Assembly (NCBI GenBank): GCA_050084515.1 | Contig: CM114273.1 | Span: 35,340,001-35,404,000 of the forward strand | Direction: 5' to 3' | Source of the DNA: Blasia pusilla | Lineage: Eukaryota; Marchantiophyta; Marchantiopsida; Blasiales | DNA: 64,000 nucleotides | Shown: in pieces, positions 1 to 13,022 of the stretch | How the letters are laid out: every line of letters begins with the position of its first letter | How positions within the stretch are numbered: the stretch's first letter is position 1 | Notes under the pieces: model-generated | What the model saw: only the letters and a program-made list of their open reading frames with translations | Database searches by the model: none | What the model was told of the DNA's origin: nothing | Translations under genes and position numbers: made by a program

Positions 1-3000
1 CCTAACAAAATCCACTACAGCACGGACAGCATCTTGCACACGATTTGAGAGACTATGATTTCCCCAGCTGATCTCCACCTTTTCAGCCCCACCCATGGCA
101 TCACATAATCTGAAATTACAAACCCAACATGGGTATCAGATAGGAAGCCTAAAACTGAATATCCCAAACCAGATTGTAAGTGGGCCTCTATTCGAGAATT
201 CTCTACTACTAGCTACTGCAACCTGTTGACAATGCGAAGACAGACAAATTGGTGAACATAAATTCTTCTTTGAACGAGAAACTGGCATTCTGGTGTCTGA
301 ATCTCACAGACTCTGCAACTTTCTAAGGGAAAGGGACAACTTATGGCGACAGCACACAGATTTTCTATCAATGGAGAAACACTATGCTCAAGGACAACCC
401 AAAATGAACCATTAAACTAATCTTTCGAGACAACTAGGGCAAGAAATTCAATTCTACTTCGTAAATCTCAACAGAAAAAATAAACATTCAAACACTTACC
501 GTTGTAAAAGAGATTTCTTATCAACATAGTCTGGAACATACTCATCCATCATGGAGAAGATAACCTAAATAAGGAACCAAACCAAAATCAGTTCTGATGA
601 TTGTCTCATAAAATCTTGACTCTGGGTAGGTGGCACTAGTCCCTTGCCTCCAACATTTCTAAGGATGATGATCGAAAGAGAGATGACTTCAAAGGTATTT
701 GGGACCACATTTTGGGCCGTATTGCATCTTACACCCCGAAACTCCTACTATAGAAACTAAGGAAGAGAGCCCACAGCAACCAAATTATGTATAGAAACAT
801 AGGCAACGCTCATTTATGCCATTTCCAGCCTACACTTTCATCAGGAAAACTGTTTAATTTAATGAAGGGAGTGTAAAGAGACAAAGCTGGAGCTAGTGAG
901 CAGATTCTCAAGATCCAAGTTCTGGAACTGAGTATATCCCAATTTAAAGAGTGATGGTAGAACATGTGCACTCTAATCTGTTCAAATATCTAGCATTTAC
1001 CAAGCCATGAGAGCATTTGTTCTGGAACCAAACAGTTAGACAAGTATAAAAGATAGGACACCTATAAATATAAACTTAGGGTTTAGGGTTTAGGGTTCCA
1101 GCTTCAGATAATTGACAGAACCAAGTCAAACCAAGGACAGTAGTAAAAAAATTCGAGATAAACCTGACATGGAAACCGCCCCATATGGCCCAATCTAAGC
1201 CGCAGTTGTGCATCTGTAAGGTCAGAGCTGAACATGTCGTCATCTCCAAGGAATGCACACAGAGATCGATATCTGCATGGGGTGAACAAACCTCATGAGA
1301 CTAGCCAAAACGTGCATGACAGAATAAAGACAGATATTTCGTGTAGATCTCAGGCTTCAACACCACATGCTGGCTGGAAAAGGGTGGACAGTTTGAATAA
1401 CTATAGGAGACAACAGTTATCCTCTGTCAGTCAACTTCCTGTAAGACCTACAGTCCATAGTTTTCCATGGTTGCAAAGCTCACACATTCCACAGTTTAAC
1501 AGACAAATATCTACACTGCTTCAAAAATTGGTAATGATCGGAAAATGTTGTGAAGTGTACCTCAGGGCATTGATTGGAGCACTTGGATCAGCCTCTCGTG
1601 GCATCAGGTCCTCTCCTCTACCCTCCTTGATCATGCTTTCTGCCAAATCAAGCATGGCTGGTGTTTCAGGTAGAGAGGCTCTGTATTCTCGGTCACTAAC
1701 AGGTGCCTGTATCCAAGCCCACGTTGCATTTTCCATTATTGCAACGCTTTTTTCCTCTTATAAAGGCAACATAATACAAAAGCACCAGTATCACGGCAAA
1801 GAAGAGAGATTGATCAGTAATTGAAGAGAGCACAAAAAGGAGATGGGGACATCCAAGACTTGTCTCCTCAATACCTGTAGAATGGCTCCTCGTACAGCCT
1901 TTGAGCAACTGCTTCCATTTCTGAGATATTGCACCACATCCTGTACAAGTGTGGAACACTTGATCACTGAATTTCTAGCAACTGTGCATAAACAAAATTG
2001 AAACTTATCCAGAAAAAATGCACCAGTTCCCTTGATGAACATAGCCAAAATGTCTATCACAAACAAGATAGTTCATTAACCCAAATATTCCAGCTTGAAA
2101 TTTCAGTTAGCAAATCCAGAAGAAGAAGCATATAATAAGGGCAAAAAGCCAACCTGGCAACCAGTGCTATGGCCCATCAACATCACTCCTTGAGAAGCTT
2201 CTTCATTTATCAGAAAATAGACTAGTTGCTCCAGTTCCGCCGAGTCCTGTTTATATACAGTAGTCATGAAACTATTAGAGAGAGTTCAAAATGATAGAAA
2301 CACTAGCTTCACGTGCCAGCATTACTGCTCCGACAAGAGGGTGTATAGAACATGAACAAGGCAACTTCTAAGATAATCTTTGGCCCAAAATATAAGACTT
2401 TAACCCCTACATAGGTTGAGTCATCAGGAGAATTAATGGGAGTTGACAATGGTTCACGACAGTTTAGGTTGATCCACTGTTATTTCAGGATATTTGAGAC
2501 TCAAGAAGAACAAGTTCCGCTGCCGCCTTATTTTGATGATTCTAAGTAATCGATGGATAGTGCGGCCCAGATAGGATTTACACCTGCTTGAGGCTCGATA
2601 TTCCATATCCTGTGTACGATGATGATAATAACGGCTGCACCAAAGACCACTTCTCGTCTAGCAGGGCATTTGCTAATGGTTCCACATAGCTGGAAAACAG
2701 CAAAAGAAATATTTGAGTCAAGAGCATAATCTATATCTCATCCCTCCAATTGTATGAAACTCCTCAACAAATGTGCTGACATTGACGAAGTAAAGCTCAT
2801 AGTAAACACGGCTTAGAATCCGAAAACATCGAATAACCCCTCTACCCGTTACTCCTAACACCTCTGCTCATCCTAAAGAATCCATACTCTGCAAATTTGA
2901 AGAAGAAAAAACGCACTCTGTGGCAAGAAGGCCGTCAGTCAGCCCCCCTATGAAAATTACTTGCTTCTTGAAGTCACCAGTCCGAAATGCAACCTGGAGG

Positions 3001-3885
3001 GGAATGCATGGCAACCACATACGCCATTAGACAACGAACAAACACACAAGCAGAAAATAAAAAAAATCGATAACAGGAAACAAACGAGGCCGTGCGTCTG
3101 AAACATCCAATTCCAAGTGGATTTAACAAGCAATTCCTTACACTCGCCACTCTTCTAACCCCCAACAGCAGAAGCAATTCAACTCAAGTCTGATGATAAG
3201 AAGACATCCACCCAGTAGAGAAAGACAGTCTCGAATTCGTCCGAAATTGGAGCAAGCAGACTGAACAACGGCTGGTGAGCAGAAAAAAAACACAAGTGTA
3301 GCAACAGTAGACCCTAAAATCCTTCGACGGAAGACTGCATCCCCCCGAGTCCAGAGAGGTACAGCAAGCTTCCAACACACTCGAGGCCGCTAAAATTACA
3401 GCAATCCGTCAGCTGAAGTGCCACTCAGGACCCCTTCACTTCCAGGAAAGCTCAAGTTGAGTGCGCAAAGCTTGGCTCGCCCGGGTGTCTACGGAGCCAA
3501 GGGTCCCCCACCTCACAGTGTAAAATGTCACACTAATAGGCTGAATGCCGCCAAGGGACCGAGGAAACACCTTCATTCCCTGAAAAGCGAAGAAACGGCA
3601 CTGGTCGTTCGATTTTCGCGGCCCACGATTTGAGTGTAAGAGAGCTGCAATTTGGGGGCAAAACGAAAGCGTCCACTTACTCCCGCAGTAGAACCCACGA
3701 GTGATCGCCGCCGATCGCTTGTACGAATATTGCACATTCATTCACAGAAAGGGGAAGAGCGCGAACATCCATTCACTCGCTCAACCATTCATCCATTCAT
3801 TCATTCGGAGAGACAGGAGAAATACCTGAACGCTTTTAGGGCCGTATCTGAAGAGCGTCCCTTGCAACTGGGCCTTGGGCGCCAT
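1..3885 (-). CDS. DUF1749 alpha/beta hydrolase, nine exons, 3' end outside window
   Basis: A spliced gene read by joining exons on the minus strand: 3826-3885, 2917-2993, 2584-2689, 2154-2246, 1875-1940, 1561-1706, 1164-1272, 500-564 and 1-109. All introns are GT-AG and the frame stays open for 277 codons to the window edge. Landmarks are the start MAPKAQLQGTLFRYGPKSVQ, the oxyanion-side IFIGGLTDG, the nucleophile elbow GHSTGCQ (exon 4), SDREY and MPREADPSAP (exon 6), GDDDMFSSDL (exon 7), DEYVPDYVD with the likely catalytic acid (exon 8), and WGNHSLSNRV with the likely catalytic His (exon 9). These match, from family knowledge, the plant/fungal DUF1749 (UPF0613) esterase-like group; the substrate is not known. 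The reading frame looks intact and has no targeting peptide. The ATG is the first in frame with family homology. The stop codon lies to the left of position 1. Confidence in the family is high; function is only 'hydrolase-like'. Confidence 0.93.
1075..1096. repeat. Interstitial telomere-type repeat (TTTAGGG)3
   Basis: About three head-to-tail copies of the plant telomere unit sit in intron 7 of the DUF1749 hydrolase gene. Short telo-boxes are common in plant promoters and introns, so this is not evidence of a chromosome end. Confidence 0.85.
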
Positions 3886-5100
3886 CAATAACACCGGAGC
3901 TTGCAGTGCTCCCGACAGCATTTACCTGCGTGTGTCAACCTACCCACTCGCCTACTGCTCCCCAACACTCTATGCCGCTCATCCCCAGCCCCGCGCGCTC
4001 GTCCGCAAGCTGCACCCAACTTCTCGATCCCCTCCGATCCCCGAGCCTCCCTCCTCTCTGCAACCCCATCCTCCCCGTCTCACATCGCTTTCCTTCTCCT
4101 CACCACGACCGATTCCACAATTCTTTCTTTTCCTTTTTCCTTCCTCCGCCTCTCTTCTCTCCTCTCTCTCTCTTTCCCTTCTATCCTATTCTCTTCTCTT
4201 CTCTTCTCTTCTCTATTCTCTCTTTTCTCTTTCGCTCGCCCGGACTGTCTGTCAGAATGTCGCGTGCTCCTCTGCTCTCTCTCGCTCACAGGAATTCCTC
4301 ATCGGTACGGCTCAGGAGTTACTACTGTACACATTTCCTCTCCTTTCTCTCCTTCCCTTCACTTCCCTTCCTTTCTCCCCTTCTCTCCATCCTTTTTCGG
4401 CAGCCTCTCTTCGTCAATCCTCCCTTTCACTTCTCTTGGTCTCGCCTCCCTTTCACTTCACCTCCCTTCCCTTCGCGTCTACCCTTCTCCCCCCCCCCAC
4501 CCCCGTCTCTCCTTTTCGTCTGAGGGAGGGCCGTGCTGTGGGAAGGCGGCTGTCTGCCTGGCAGTCGGACAGTGGAGGAGGGTTAAAAGGAATTTAAAAT
4601 CGGAGCTTTTGAAGGCTAATTGTTTGTTCGTTCGTTCCCCGCTCTGCGGCCCCGCGGGTCCGATTCATCCATCGTTCGTTCGTACCCCTCCTCCCTGCCG
4701 TGAGAGCCAGCGGTTGCTACGACGGCAACGCTCCTTTGACCCCTCTCCAGCCTTCATCTCTCTCTCTCTCTTCATCTTTCTTTCTCTCTCGCTCGCAGCT
4801 TCGTTTCGTTTACCGCACCCCCGGACACCGTGGATCGGCCCGATCGAGCGGAGCGGACCCCGTGGGTCCGAAGGCGGTTGTTTTGGCTTCGCCGGAGTTT
4901 CGGGCCACCAAAGGTGCTTCTTTCCTCCACCCCCCCACCCACCCCCAGGAGGAGTTGGCATACCTTTCCTCTACTTTCTTTGCCTTTCTCTTCGTTTATT
5001 TGGGTTTACTTCGATTATGGTCAGCGTACCAACTCCCAAAAGTTCGCCAACTTCAACTCCATAACCCCAACACTTTGTTTGTGGGATCCCACTCTCATGG
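3886..5100 (-). promoter_or_regulatory. Upstream region of the hydrolase gene, pyrimidine-rich on the plus strand
   Basis: The DNA just upstream of the hydrolase start codon is strongly C/T-biased on the plus strand (GA-rich on the sense strand), with runs of CTTCT and CTCTT at about 4130-4500 and again at 4755-4800. The tail is CpG-rich. Such Y-patch/GA-rich stretches are typical of plant core promoters and 5' leaders. Long plus-strand open frames here come from low-complexity sequence rather than a gene. No clear TATA box was seen for the minus-strand gene. A divergent plus-strand gene cannot be excluded (see findings). Confidence 0.5.
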
Positions 5101-8100
5101 GGTAAGTGAGTTGGGAGTGAGTGTCGTCTAATGGGGTGGGAATACCGAAAAGCCTTCTTCGTTTGGATAACGTTTGTTTGGCACTTACTTAAACGTTATG
5201 GCCCTCATTTCAACCAGCACCTGATCCATTGGTAGATAGATAGATAGGTCGGTCCTTTATTTATTGGGTGGTTCCACCTTCATTTGGTCGATTTGGGTTT
5301 TTGCATTCTTGGAAAGTCCTCTCATTTAGGGTTTTCCTTTCCTTACCCCACATAGCCTGGCTAGCCAAGATTTTCAAGTTTTGAGGCTCATGGGAAAATG
5401 TATGAGGATCTCTCGCTTTGGGGGGAGAGATGTCCCACCAACCACACCATGGAAAGTTAGGAGGCCCCAAGTAAGTCTCCCTCTAGCCAATCGTTTTTAA
5501 CAAAATGGTTCTTTTTCTAAAATTCGTGGAGCTTAGCCGCATATAAGTTGGATGTGCAAGGTTAAGATATTATGTTGTTGTAATAACCATGGTGATTGGG
5601 TGACATGAGATGCTTGCCATACCCCATACAATCAATATATGTATCCATTGTGGAGTTGGAATCAACTTCTCTTAACCACAAATGGAATCTAAATTATTAT
5701 TTGAGGAAGGAGGGCCATTATAAAAGATAGCTTGTAGATTACTTATGAGGAGGCCAATAAGTAAGGGTTCACCCTCTTGTCGGTGGGATCAAAAGTTCCA
5801 ATAATCATTGTGGCGATGGGCAAGAGAGTCCATATCATTGGAGGAGAATTTGATGCATGCCATATTCGGAGCACCATCAAGGAAAAAGTTGGTATTTGTG
5901 TAGAAGTCATGAGATGATCATAATTTTTTGGAGACATTTCTATGGAACATTTTCCCTTGTGTGTATATTATACCAACCCTCCCCACAATTAGGATATTTC
6001 CTAGGCTTTATCTCCACCTCTTCTCCTCTATAGAGACACTTGTGGTAAGGGAAGGCATGGATCATCTTTCAAATTGATCTTATGCCCGAAACTCCGGCGA
6101 GCAATTGATTCTTTTTGGAGACCCCTTCTCCAAAAAGAAAAAATAAATCCTTAACCCTAGTCTAACCATTAAAGTGACACCTATATATACATGCATTTTA
6201 ATAGCCCTTCTTAATTCCACTCTAATCACTAAAGTGATATATAGCCATGTATACATTTTAATAGCACTTCAAATACCCCATCTCATGTTCTTTTTCTTTA
6301 TTTGGAAACCCCGCCTCCTCATTTGGGGACATTCCATATGTGTTTTTTAAGACATTTCTATGGAATGTCCCTTACCCTACCTTCCCTCTTTATGCATCCA
6401 AAGGAGAAAGGTAAAAAAGCCTACCCTCATTTTGGAATGTGTCCCTCCTCCTCCCCTTCCTTCTTCTTTAGTTGGGGAACAAAATCCCCTCCTTGGTCTA
6501 ATCCCCACTTACTCTTTTTGGGGAAAAACCTAATAAGAAATCTTTCTCACCCTTTCATTTAAACTTCTTCTAACCCTTGAGGTTTCTTGTAGTTTTACAT
6601 CCATACTTAGTGAGACAAGTTTTTCCAAAAACGGAATGAAATGAACACAATCTCTTGAACCTTACCTAGAAAAATATAATAAGTTATACGTAGAAGATCT
6701 TGTAGTTTTTTAAAGGAAAAAGCATTTGAGAAGAGTGTGGTCGTTAGATACATATGTATATCTATAATATTATGTGTTAGGGCTGGAGACTATTTTTTAG
6801 GTTTTTTCCTCTGAGATTTTTAATTGATATTTCTTTCTCTTATTTTTCCTCTGAAATTTTATTAAATTTTATTCCAATTTCATTTTATTGGAATTTTTTT
6901 AAGAATTAATTTATCTGCACGGATTGGCCATTAAAAATATTCAAAAATTTTGCTTAGGATATCTTCTCAATTCAATTCATTACATGTACAATTTGTTTAT
7001 CTCTCTCCACATTTACACATAAACGTTATTATTTTGTATAGGTTAAATCTCTTTTACTAGTTTGACGATCCATACAATGCAGGAAAAATTTCCTGAAAAA
7101 AAGGAATAATTTTTCTTCAAAAATAAGAATATTTTCTAAGAAAAAATAATTCATTACTTTAAATTTTATTTTAAAATTTTAAAAAATTTATCCTCGACAC
7201 AATTGATTTCAGCATTTGAAAAATGTCACACATTATTTATAAAGCATTTGAAATTCCTTAGAATCTAACACAAATGATAGCATGTGTTGTTTTAATTTCC
7301 CTTAATGCAAGTAGTGTTCCTTCATTTTTTTAACTTATAATTATTAATTGACATACCAAAATTATCTCCTCTACATTACACATATCATATTGTACGTAGA
7401 TTGTGTATACAAGCCACTTTTGCAATATTGGGACTAAGAATGTAGAGACCTTGTTGTATGTCCAATAGGAATTAAAATTTGCTTCACACTAGTCGTGATA
7501 GACTTCTAACTTGACTTTGTGTTGTCACATGGAGATGCCCTTGATTCCTATGATCAAGAGAAGATGCATTTGGCATTCGTACCTCTCATCCTAATACATC
7601 TATATGTTATGATTTGGCTCAATGGCTTGACTCAAAATTAGGAGGTCAAGTTATTGATTAAAATAACGTTTATAGTATTACGACATGGCGTGTTTTATCA
7701 TTTTCTTTGAAGTGCCACGTAGGTAGATCATGGATTCTTATGAAATGGAAGTATGGACTTAGAGCTCATATGTTGCGTAGATCAAGCTGGTGTAGCCCAC
7801 AAAACAACCCTTTGATGATCTCTAATTTACTATGGACTTCCACATGAACCAAATGCTTGAATCCACAAAAATTGATACCTTTGCCAGTTAGTATTGGATA
7901 TACATTAATTCTTAAACAAATTTCACTTCAGCAATGGGAAGGGGAATTTTTATTTTTGTGGGGTTATCTCCAATTTTACAAAGGCCTTGTAGTGAGTCCT
8001 AAATTCTCAAGGATTTTCTAAGCCTTATCTATATAATTGTTGAAGGATATATTTGATTATTTTAATATTTTAGAGCATTGCACATATCATACTAAATAGA

Positions 8101-9050
8101 CTCTCGATTCTCATGCACATACATTTATGTCGCAAACTACAACCACATAAACACAAGATACCATACTCACTTATAGCATGTGAACACCAAGATGATCGAA
8201 CACTCAAATATCTCCAATAAATCAGAAACATTCTAATCATATAGGTAATTTCCATCTCTCACTTTTTTCTCTCGTGTCAACAAAGAAAGAATGAGCTCCA
8301 AAACTCCCTCTCTTAAGGTGTATCCCTTCCATCTCTCCACAATAACCTGAGTTGGCAGGATACCTCCTTGACTCTTGACCTATAATAGGAGATAAAATGC
8401 CACTTCCAAAAGTGGTAAGCTAATTATGATCTTAATAAGAACTTATTTGAAATAGTATGTTTCTCAAAATGGCTCCAATGAGCCAAAACAAAGGGGAAAC
8501 AAACTCTCTCAAGTTACAAAAAGTCGTCCTCGATCTCATGAGGTTGTCCTCTGATTGTGGAAAGAACCCTATGGATATTTTTCTATCTGTCTTAAAAAAC
8601 ATCACACCATAAATTTTCAAAATTTTGGGAAATTTTGAAAGATAATCGGTTTTTTTATTTAATTGAGTTCAATCTTAAGGGGAGAGGGAGAGGTAACAAC
8701 TCATAAATTTTGAGGGAGTAGTTTATATTATTTTCCTTCAAATAATACTATAAGAAAATAATTAGAGCATTAATTTTTGGTATTTTCTATAGAAATAAAT
8801 TATTTGCTAAAATATATTTAACTATTATGGAGATTGATTCGTTGAATCTCTTAAAAAAAATTTAATCAAAAAGATCTTTTTTATCATATTTCTTTTGCTT
8901 CATGTTCAAAGTTTTGGTATATTGGATGTATCACCGTCACGATCAATCTATTACCTATCAATCTTCATCTCCCCTTGGCACATAATAGATGACCATTGTG
9001 TGCAAGGCATGATTTTATGATGTGGTTGGCACAATCAGTGAGGGAATCAA
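5100..9050. other. AT-rich intergenic DNA, no gene recognised
   Basis: No open frame here resembles a known protein. The only structure I see is weak duplication: 'catttctatggaa' recurs near 5935 and 6355, and a roughly 65-bp unit repeats at about 6150-6285 (aa[tc]ca[tc]taaagtga ... ttttaatagc). From about 6750 onward the composition is very AT-rich with homopolymer runs. Confidence 0.5.
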
Positions 9051-9359
9051 ACATCTATGATATGCTTAGCGGATTGAGAGTTTGGGCAATAAGGATCTTT
9101 GCACATGATGAACTATGATACCTCCCTTTATAAAATTTTGAAGATCTAAGATATGGAATAGACAATTTTTGTAAATATATACAGTATAGAAGTAAAGAGA
9201 AATTGGACTTTGATAAAGAGGAGGTGTAGTGATAAGGAATGGTTTCCAAGGACAAGTTGAAGATGTTGATGAAGATGAGGACTCATCCAAGAGGAATAGT
9301 AGAAGAAACACGAACAAAATTTGGGAAGACGAAAAAAAATGAAAAATCAAAATATATAC

Positions 9360-9650
9360 AATTGAAGACTCTTCATGAAGAAGACTTCAAACATGTGGAT
9401 TGTGTATAGTCTTCATGAAGATTGTATCATGTTCGAAGAAATTCCATGAAGACTAAGAAGCTCTTCAAGAAGACTACTAAGTACTTGCAGCGAAAGGGAA
9501 AGAAGAAAGAAGATGTTTAGTCTTCGTAACAAAGACATGATGAAGAAGACTCGCTTAGAGTAAAGAGACATTTTCTGCAAAGACTCCAAGACTTCGCAAC
9601 GAAGACTTAAAGAAACCCGAAGACTTTTTTAAGAAGAAAAAAGTAAAGCA
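9360..9650. repeat. Cluster of GAAGAC/GTCTTC motifs
   Basis: The hexamer GAAGAC or its complement GTCTTC occurs about nine or ten times within 270 bases, in both orientations, in an otherwise purine-rich stretch. It is not a clean tandem repeat. It could be remnant subterminal repeats of a DNA transposon or simple purine-rich drift; I cannot assign it to an element. Confidence 0.5.
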
Positions 9651-10719
9651 GTTGGAATAAAAGAGCCATGACGTTTAGGATCCAGAAAAAAAGGGGTATA
9701 ACGCTTCAAAAGAAGGTACAACGATTGAACTATCGGATTTAATGGGATCACCAGCAAAGCCAAGATAAACCTTTAATCAAGTAGTTATTAAGATTTCATG
9801 AAATATCTCGGTAGAGAAGGTCATTTATTGTCTCCAGCAAGAACACTACTATAATTACTATTAAGGAAGTCTCATAAAAGGCAGAAACATCATTCGAGTG
9901 AACAATTAGGGATGCTAATGGAATGATCCAAGCTTAGGAGGAGTAGATCGAGTCTTAAGCTTGTACATGTTTTGAAGTCCCCATATGTCTTTGATGATAT
10001 ATAAAATATTCCCTTTCTCTCATTCTGAAGTGCAAAGGAGTCAATTTGGACTTGATTGGGTTTGCGGAATGTGAGAGATGTCTAGCTTTGAATTCTTGAG
10101 AAAGAAAGTATGTACGACGAATTTGATGTATAAAATCTATTTGATAGAGAATAACGTGCATTGAGTGATTAAGTTCTAATAGTAGGGAGAGCCATCAAAG
10201 TGCTAAGATCTCTTCAAGGTTGTTTGTGGGTAATGAAGAATTCCAATTGAGTGAATAGGAGTCTTGTTCTACTTGAGAGGATGTCTAGTTGGGGTATTGT
10301 GAGCTTTACTAAGTTGAAAGAGTGACGGGGAAAGGAGGTTTGAAATAGTCATCTCTTTTATCAAATATGTTATATACATCTAAAATCTTCAAGAGTAAAG
10401 TGATCCTTTTGGGGATCGAACTATATACCTCACGATAAAAGATTGAATTCGGCAGTTAGTGAGACATTACATGAACATTGTATTTATCTCCCTTATCCTC
10501 CATTGCAAATCACGTCCCAAAATTTCCCTCTCCACACAATTGGCAATTAGAATACATCTTTATATTCCTCCAATACTTCTCTCAACTCGTTTGGTACCTC
10601 TGAATGTTTTTTTCAAACCCCCAACATCTCTTATTAAACCCAAGAAACATACATCTTGATGTTTGATAGTAGTTTTTCCTATCACATATAAGGGTAGGGT
10701 TCTACGACATGATCTGAAT

Positions 10720-11400
10720 CTATCTCCATAAAGCTTCTACTCTTGAGTCTTCATAATCTTTTTCCCTCCAATCTACCTTTGGATTGTACTCTTCCATCCA
10801 AGGCATCCCCAATATAACATCATAACGTGTTAATCTAATTAACGTCATCTCCAACTCTTCATAATACTTTCCTATCCTCAACTCTACCCTTCGAGGAAGC
10901 TTCTCAATCTTTTTTGTTTGTCCGTTTAGCAATTCTTTCTCTTATTTTTTTATCCCTCTCTAAAGCTAATCCCAATTTCATAGCTACGACTCTTGAAAGG
11001 AAGTTTTCTGTTGCACCAACATCAATCAACACTTTAGCTTGTGATCCTTCTACTTCTCTATCTATAACAATGAGATGTGTTTCTCCTCTCTTCAAACCGT
11101 TTACTTCCACATATTTGTGTTGACCCTCGCCTTTTCTCTTTTTGCTAGAACCAGTATATCCACAAGACGAGATTACTGGTGGTTGGCGTTTCCCTGAGGT
11201 CTGCCTTATTTGTCATCTTTCTACATATGTCATCCTTCAAGATAATTAAGAGGGCAACGATATGGCCTATTTTGGAGCCTACGATGGCGAAAATTCATGG
11301 TTTATGACCATATCTACCACACTCAAAATATTGGCGTGTATCTCTTCTCGCTTCAAATTCTCTCCCTCCTCTAGGAACCCCGACCACATCGTATTGACAT
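10720..11400 (-). pseudogene. Ty3/gypsy gag-protease fragment
   Basis: Two overlapping minus-strand frames encode the retropepsin region of a Ty3/gypsy polyprotein. The upstream part (10904-11110) has VLIDVGATENFLS, the protease active-site loop in which the usual Asp-Ser/Thr-Gly reads Asp-Val-Gly. The downstream part (10720-10932) has YDVILGMPWMEEYNPKVDW, the conserved block that follows the protease. A frameshift separates them. Further upstream (about 11290-11350) a degraded zinc knuckle (YFECGRYGHK) follows Arg-rich sequence, as at the end of gag. No reverse transcriptase follows, so this is a short decayed remnant. Confidence 0.8.
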
Positions 11401-12360
11401 GAAAATTTTTAATGATTTCATGAAGAAAAAAATTTTCTTTTGATTTATCGCTTCCTTGTTAAAATGAGATATCATTGAATTTTATTTATCCTCATTTTTT
11501 CCTATGAAGGGATTTTTTTGGTCTTTTTTCATTTTTATGTCCTCATGATTTGTAACAAAATTTTGACTATTTTCTTCTAAGATTTATGGAGGTGTTTAAT
11601 AATTGTAATGAATGCATAGTTTTTAATATCTTTAAGTCTTGTATTCTATACTCCTTATATGACATTGTGTTAAGAGAAAAAAATTGAAATATTAGAATGT
11701 GTGTTTTACAGCATATTCTTTTAACAATCCTAAAATATGGTTCAATAAAATATAATTTAAATATGAAAATATAAAGATATTTGAAAAATATAAAGAAAAA
11801 AATACACGCTTATCATGACCCTTGCAAATTCTTCCTAATTTTATTTCCATTTTGCTTATGCAAGTGTCGTGCACAAGTGTTATAACTACTTTTTCCCCAC
11901 CCCTGTCAAAAGGTTGCGCACTTTAAAAATTAAAGCTTCTTAAGAAAAGAAACCACACCTTTTAAAGGGCACATTGCTGTACAATTATAAAACCTTTTCA
12001 AAGAAATAAAACTTTATTATACAACTATATATTAATTGGAAGGTAGATTTTTTTCAAAAATATTTGTGATCATTTTGAAAAGTTCCAATAAAATTTGGTA
12101 AAAGAGTTACGTGAATTTCAAATACGTCGTCCGGATGATATTTTAGTTTTAATTATTTCATTTATTTGAAATGACATCTTTTAATAATAGAAGGATTTCA
12201 AGAGGACAAGTGTCAAAGATATAAGAATTCTAAAAGGACAAGAGGTTTCTCTAAATTCCTCTTCTTTTAATAATGTAGATTATTTCTTTTATGTAGTTCG
12301 TTGTCAGTTTTGTTAAATAGAAGATTTTCTACAAATGCATTGCACTTGTGGCATTATGAC
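11400..12360. other. AT-rich spacer, no gene recognised
   Basis: No coding signal or clear repeat seen. It separates the gypsy fragment from the Helitron array and may include the original insertion flank. Confidence 0.4.
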
Positions 12361-12386
12361 ACTAGCCTTCTAGAAGTATGTAGAGA

Positions 12387-12609
12387 CTGGTAAGGTGCCC
12401 GTGCATTTTTTTGCATGGGAAACAAAAAAAATGTTCAAAGAGATAGTGTATGGCCCATGAAGGGAAGAGATTAATGATGTTGCACATAAATTCAAATTGT
12501 TTTCTTGGCTGCCCGTAGCATGTGAAACGTTTTCTAGCTGCTCTGTTGTCACATGTCAAGTAGAGAGGTTTTTACAAATCAAGAAGGCACTCTCGGATAA
12601 TAATATAGA
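12387..12609 (-). mobile_element. Short Helitron-like unit, third in head-to-tail array
   Basis: On the minus strand the unit begins TCTATATTATTATCCGAGAG (from 12609) and ends with a hairpin (CCCATGCA, A-rich loop, TGCACGGG) followed by CACCTTACCAG at 12387. This is the layout of a Helitron: 5' TC and a short hairpin just before a CTRR-like end, here CCAG. The body resembles the neighbouring unit at 12611-12828 and the last 170 bp of the large Helitron. No coding capacity. Confidence 0.7.
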
Positions 12610-12610
12610 T

Positions 12611-12828
12611 AAGATGGCCGTGCGATGCACTGTAAATAAAAAAGTGTTTGAAGAGCTAGTGTATAGCCCGCGAAGGGAAGAGAATAATGACACTGCACAT
12701 AAATTCAAATATTTTTCTTGCTTCCCCCCGCCCATAGTATGTGAAACATTTTCTTGTTGCCCGGTTGCCACGTGTCAAACAAAGAGGTGTTTGCAAATCA
12801 AGAAGGCACTCTCCCATAATAATATGGA
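12611..12828 (-). mobile_element. Short Helitron-like unit, second in head-to-tail array
   Basis: On the minus strand this unit starts TCCATATTATTATGGGAGAG at 12828, immediately after the CTAG end of the large Helitron. It ends with the hairpin GTGCATCGCAC plus GGCCATCTTA at about 12611. The canonical CTAG seems to have been lost at the junction with the next unit. About 218 bp, non-coding. Confidence 0.7.
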
Positions 12829-13022
12829 CTAGTAAGATATTTGTGCGACGCACGGGAGATAAAAAAGTGTTTGAGGAGCCTTGCTTATGAGGGACTAATA
12901 CTAATCCACACAAAAAAAATTTGTTGCCCACAATATGTGAAACATTTTCTTGTTGCCACATGTCAAATAGAGAGGTGTTTGCAAATCAAGAAGACACTCT
13001 AGTAAAGTGTTTGAATATAATT

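Noticed and set aside
3901-5064. Long plus-strand open frame (387 codons) rich in Ser, Leu, Phe and Pro
   Set aside because: It is the translation of C/T-rich low-complexity DNA upstream of the hydrolase gene. Three overlapping frames are open, and no domain is visible.
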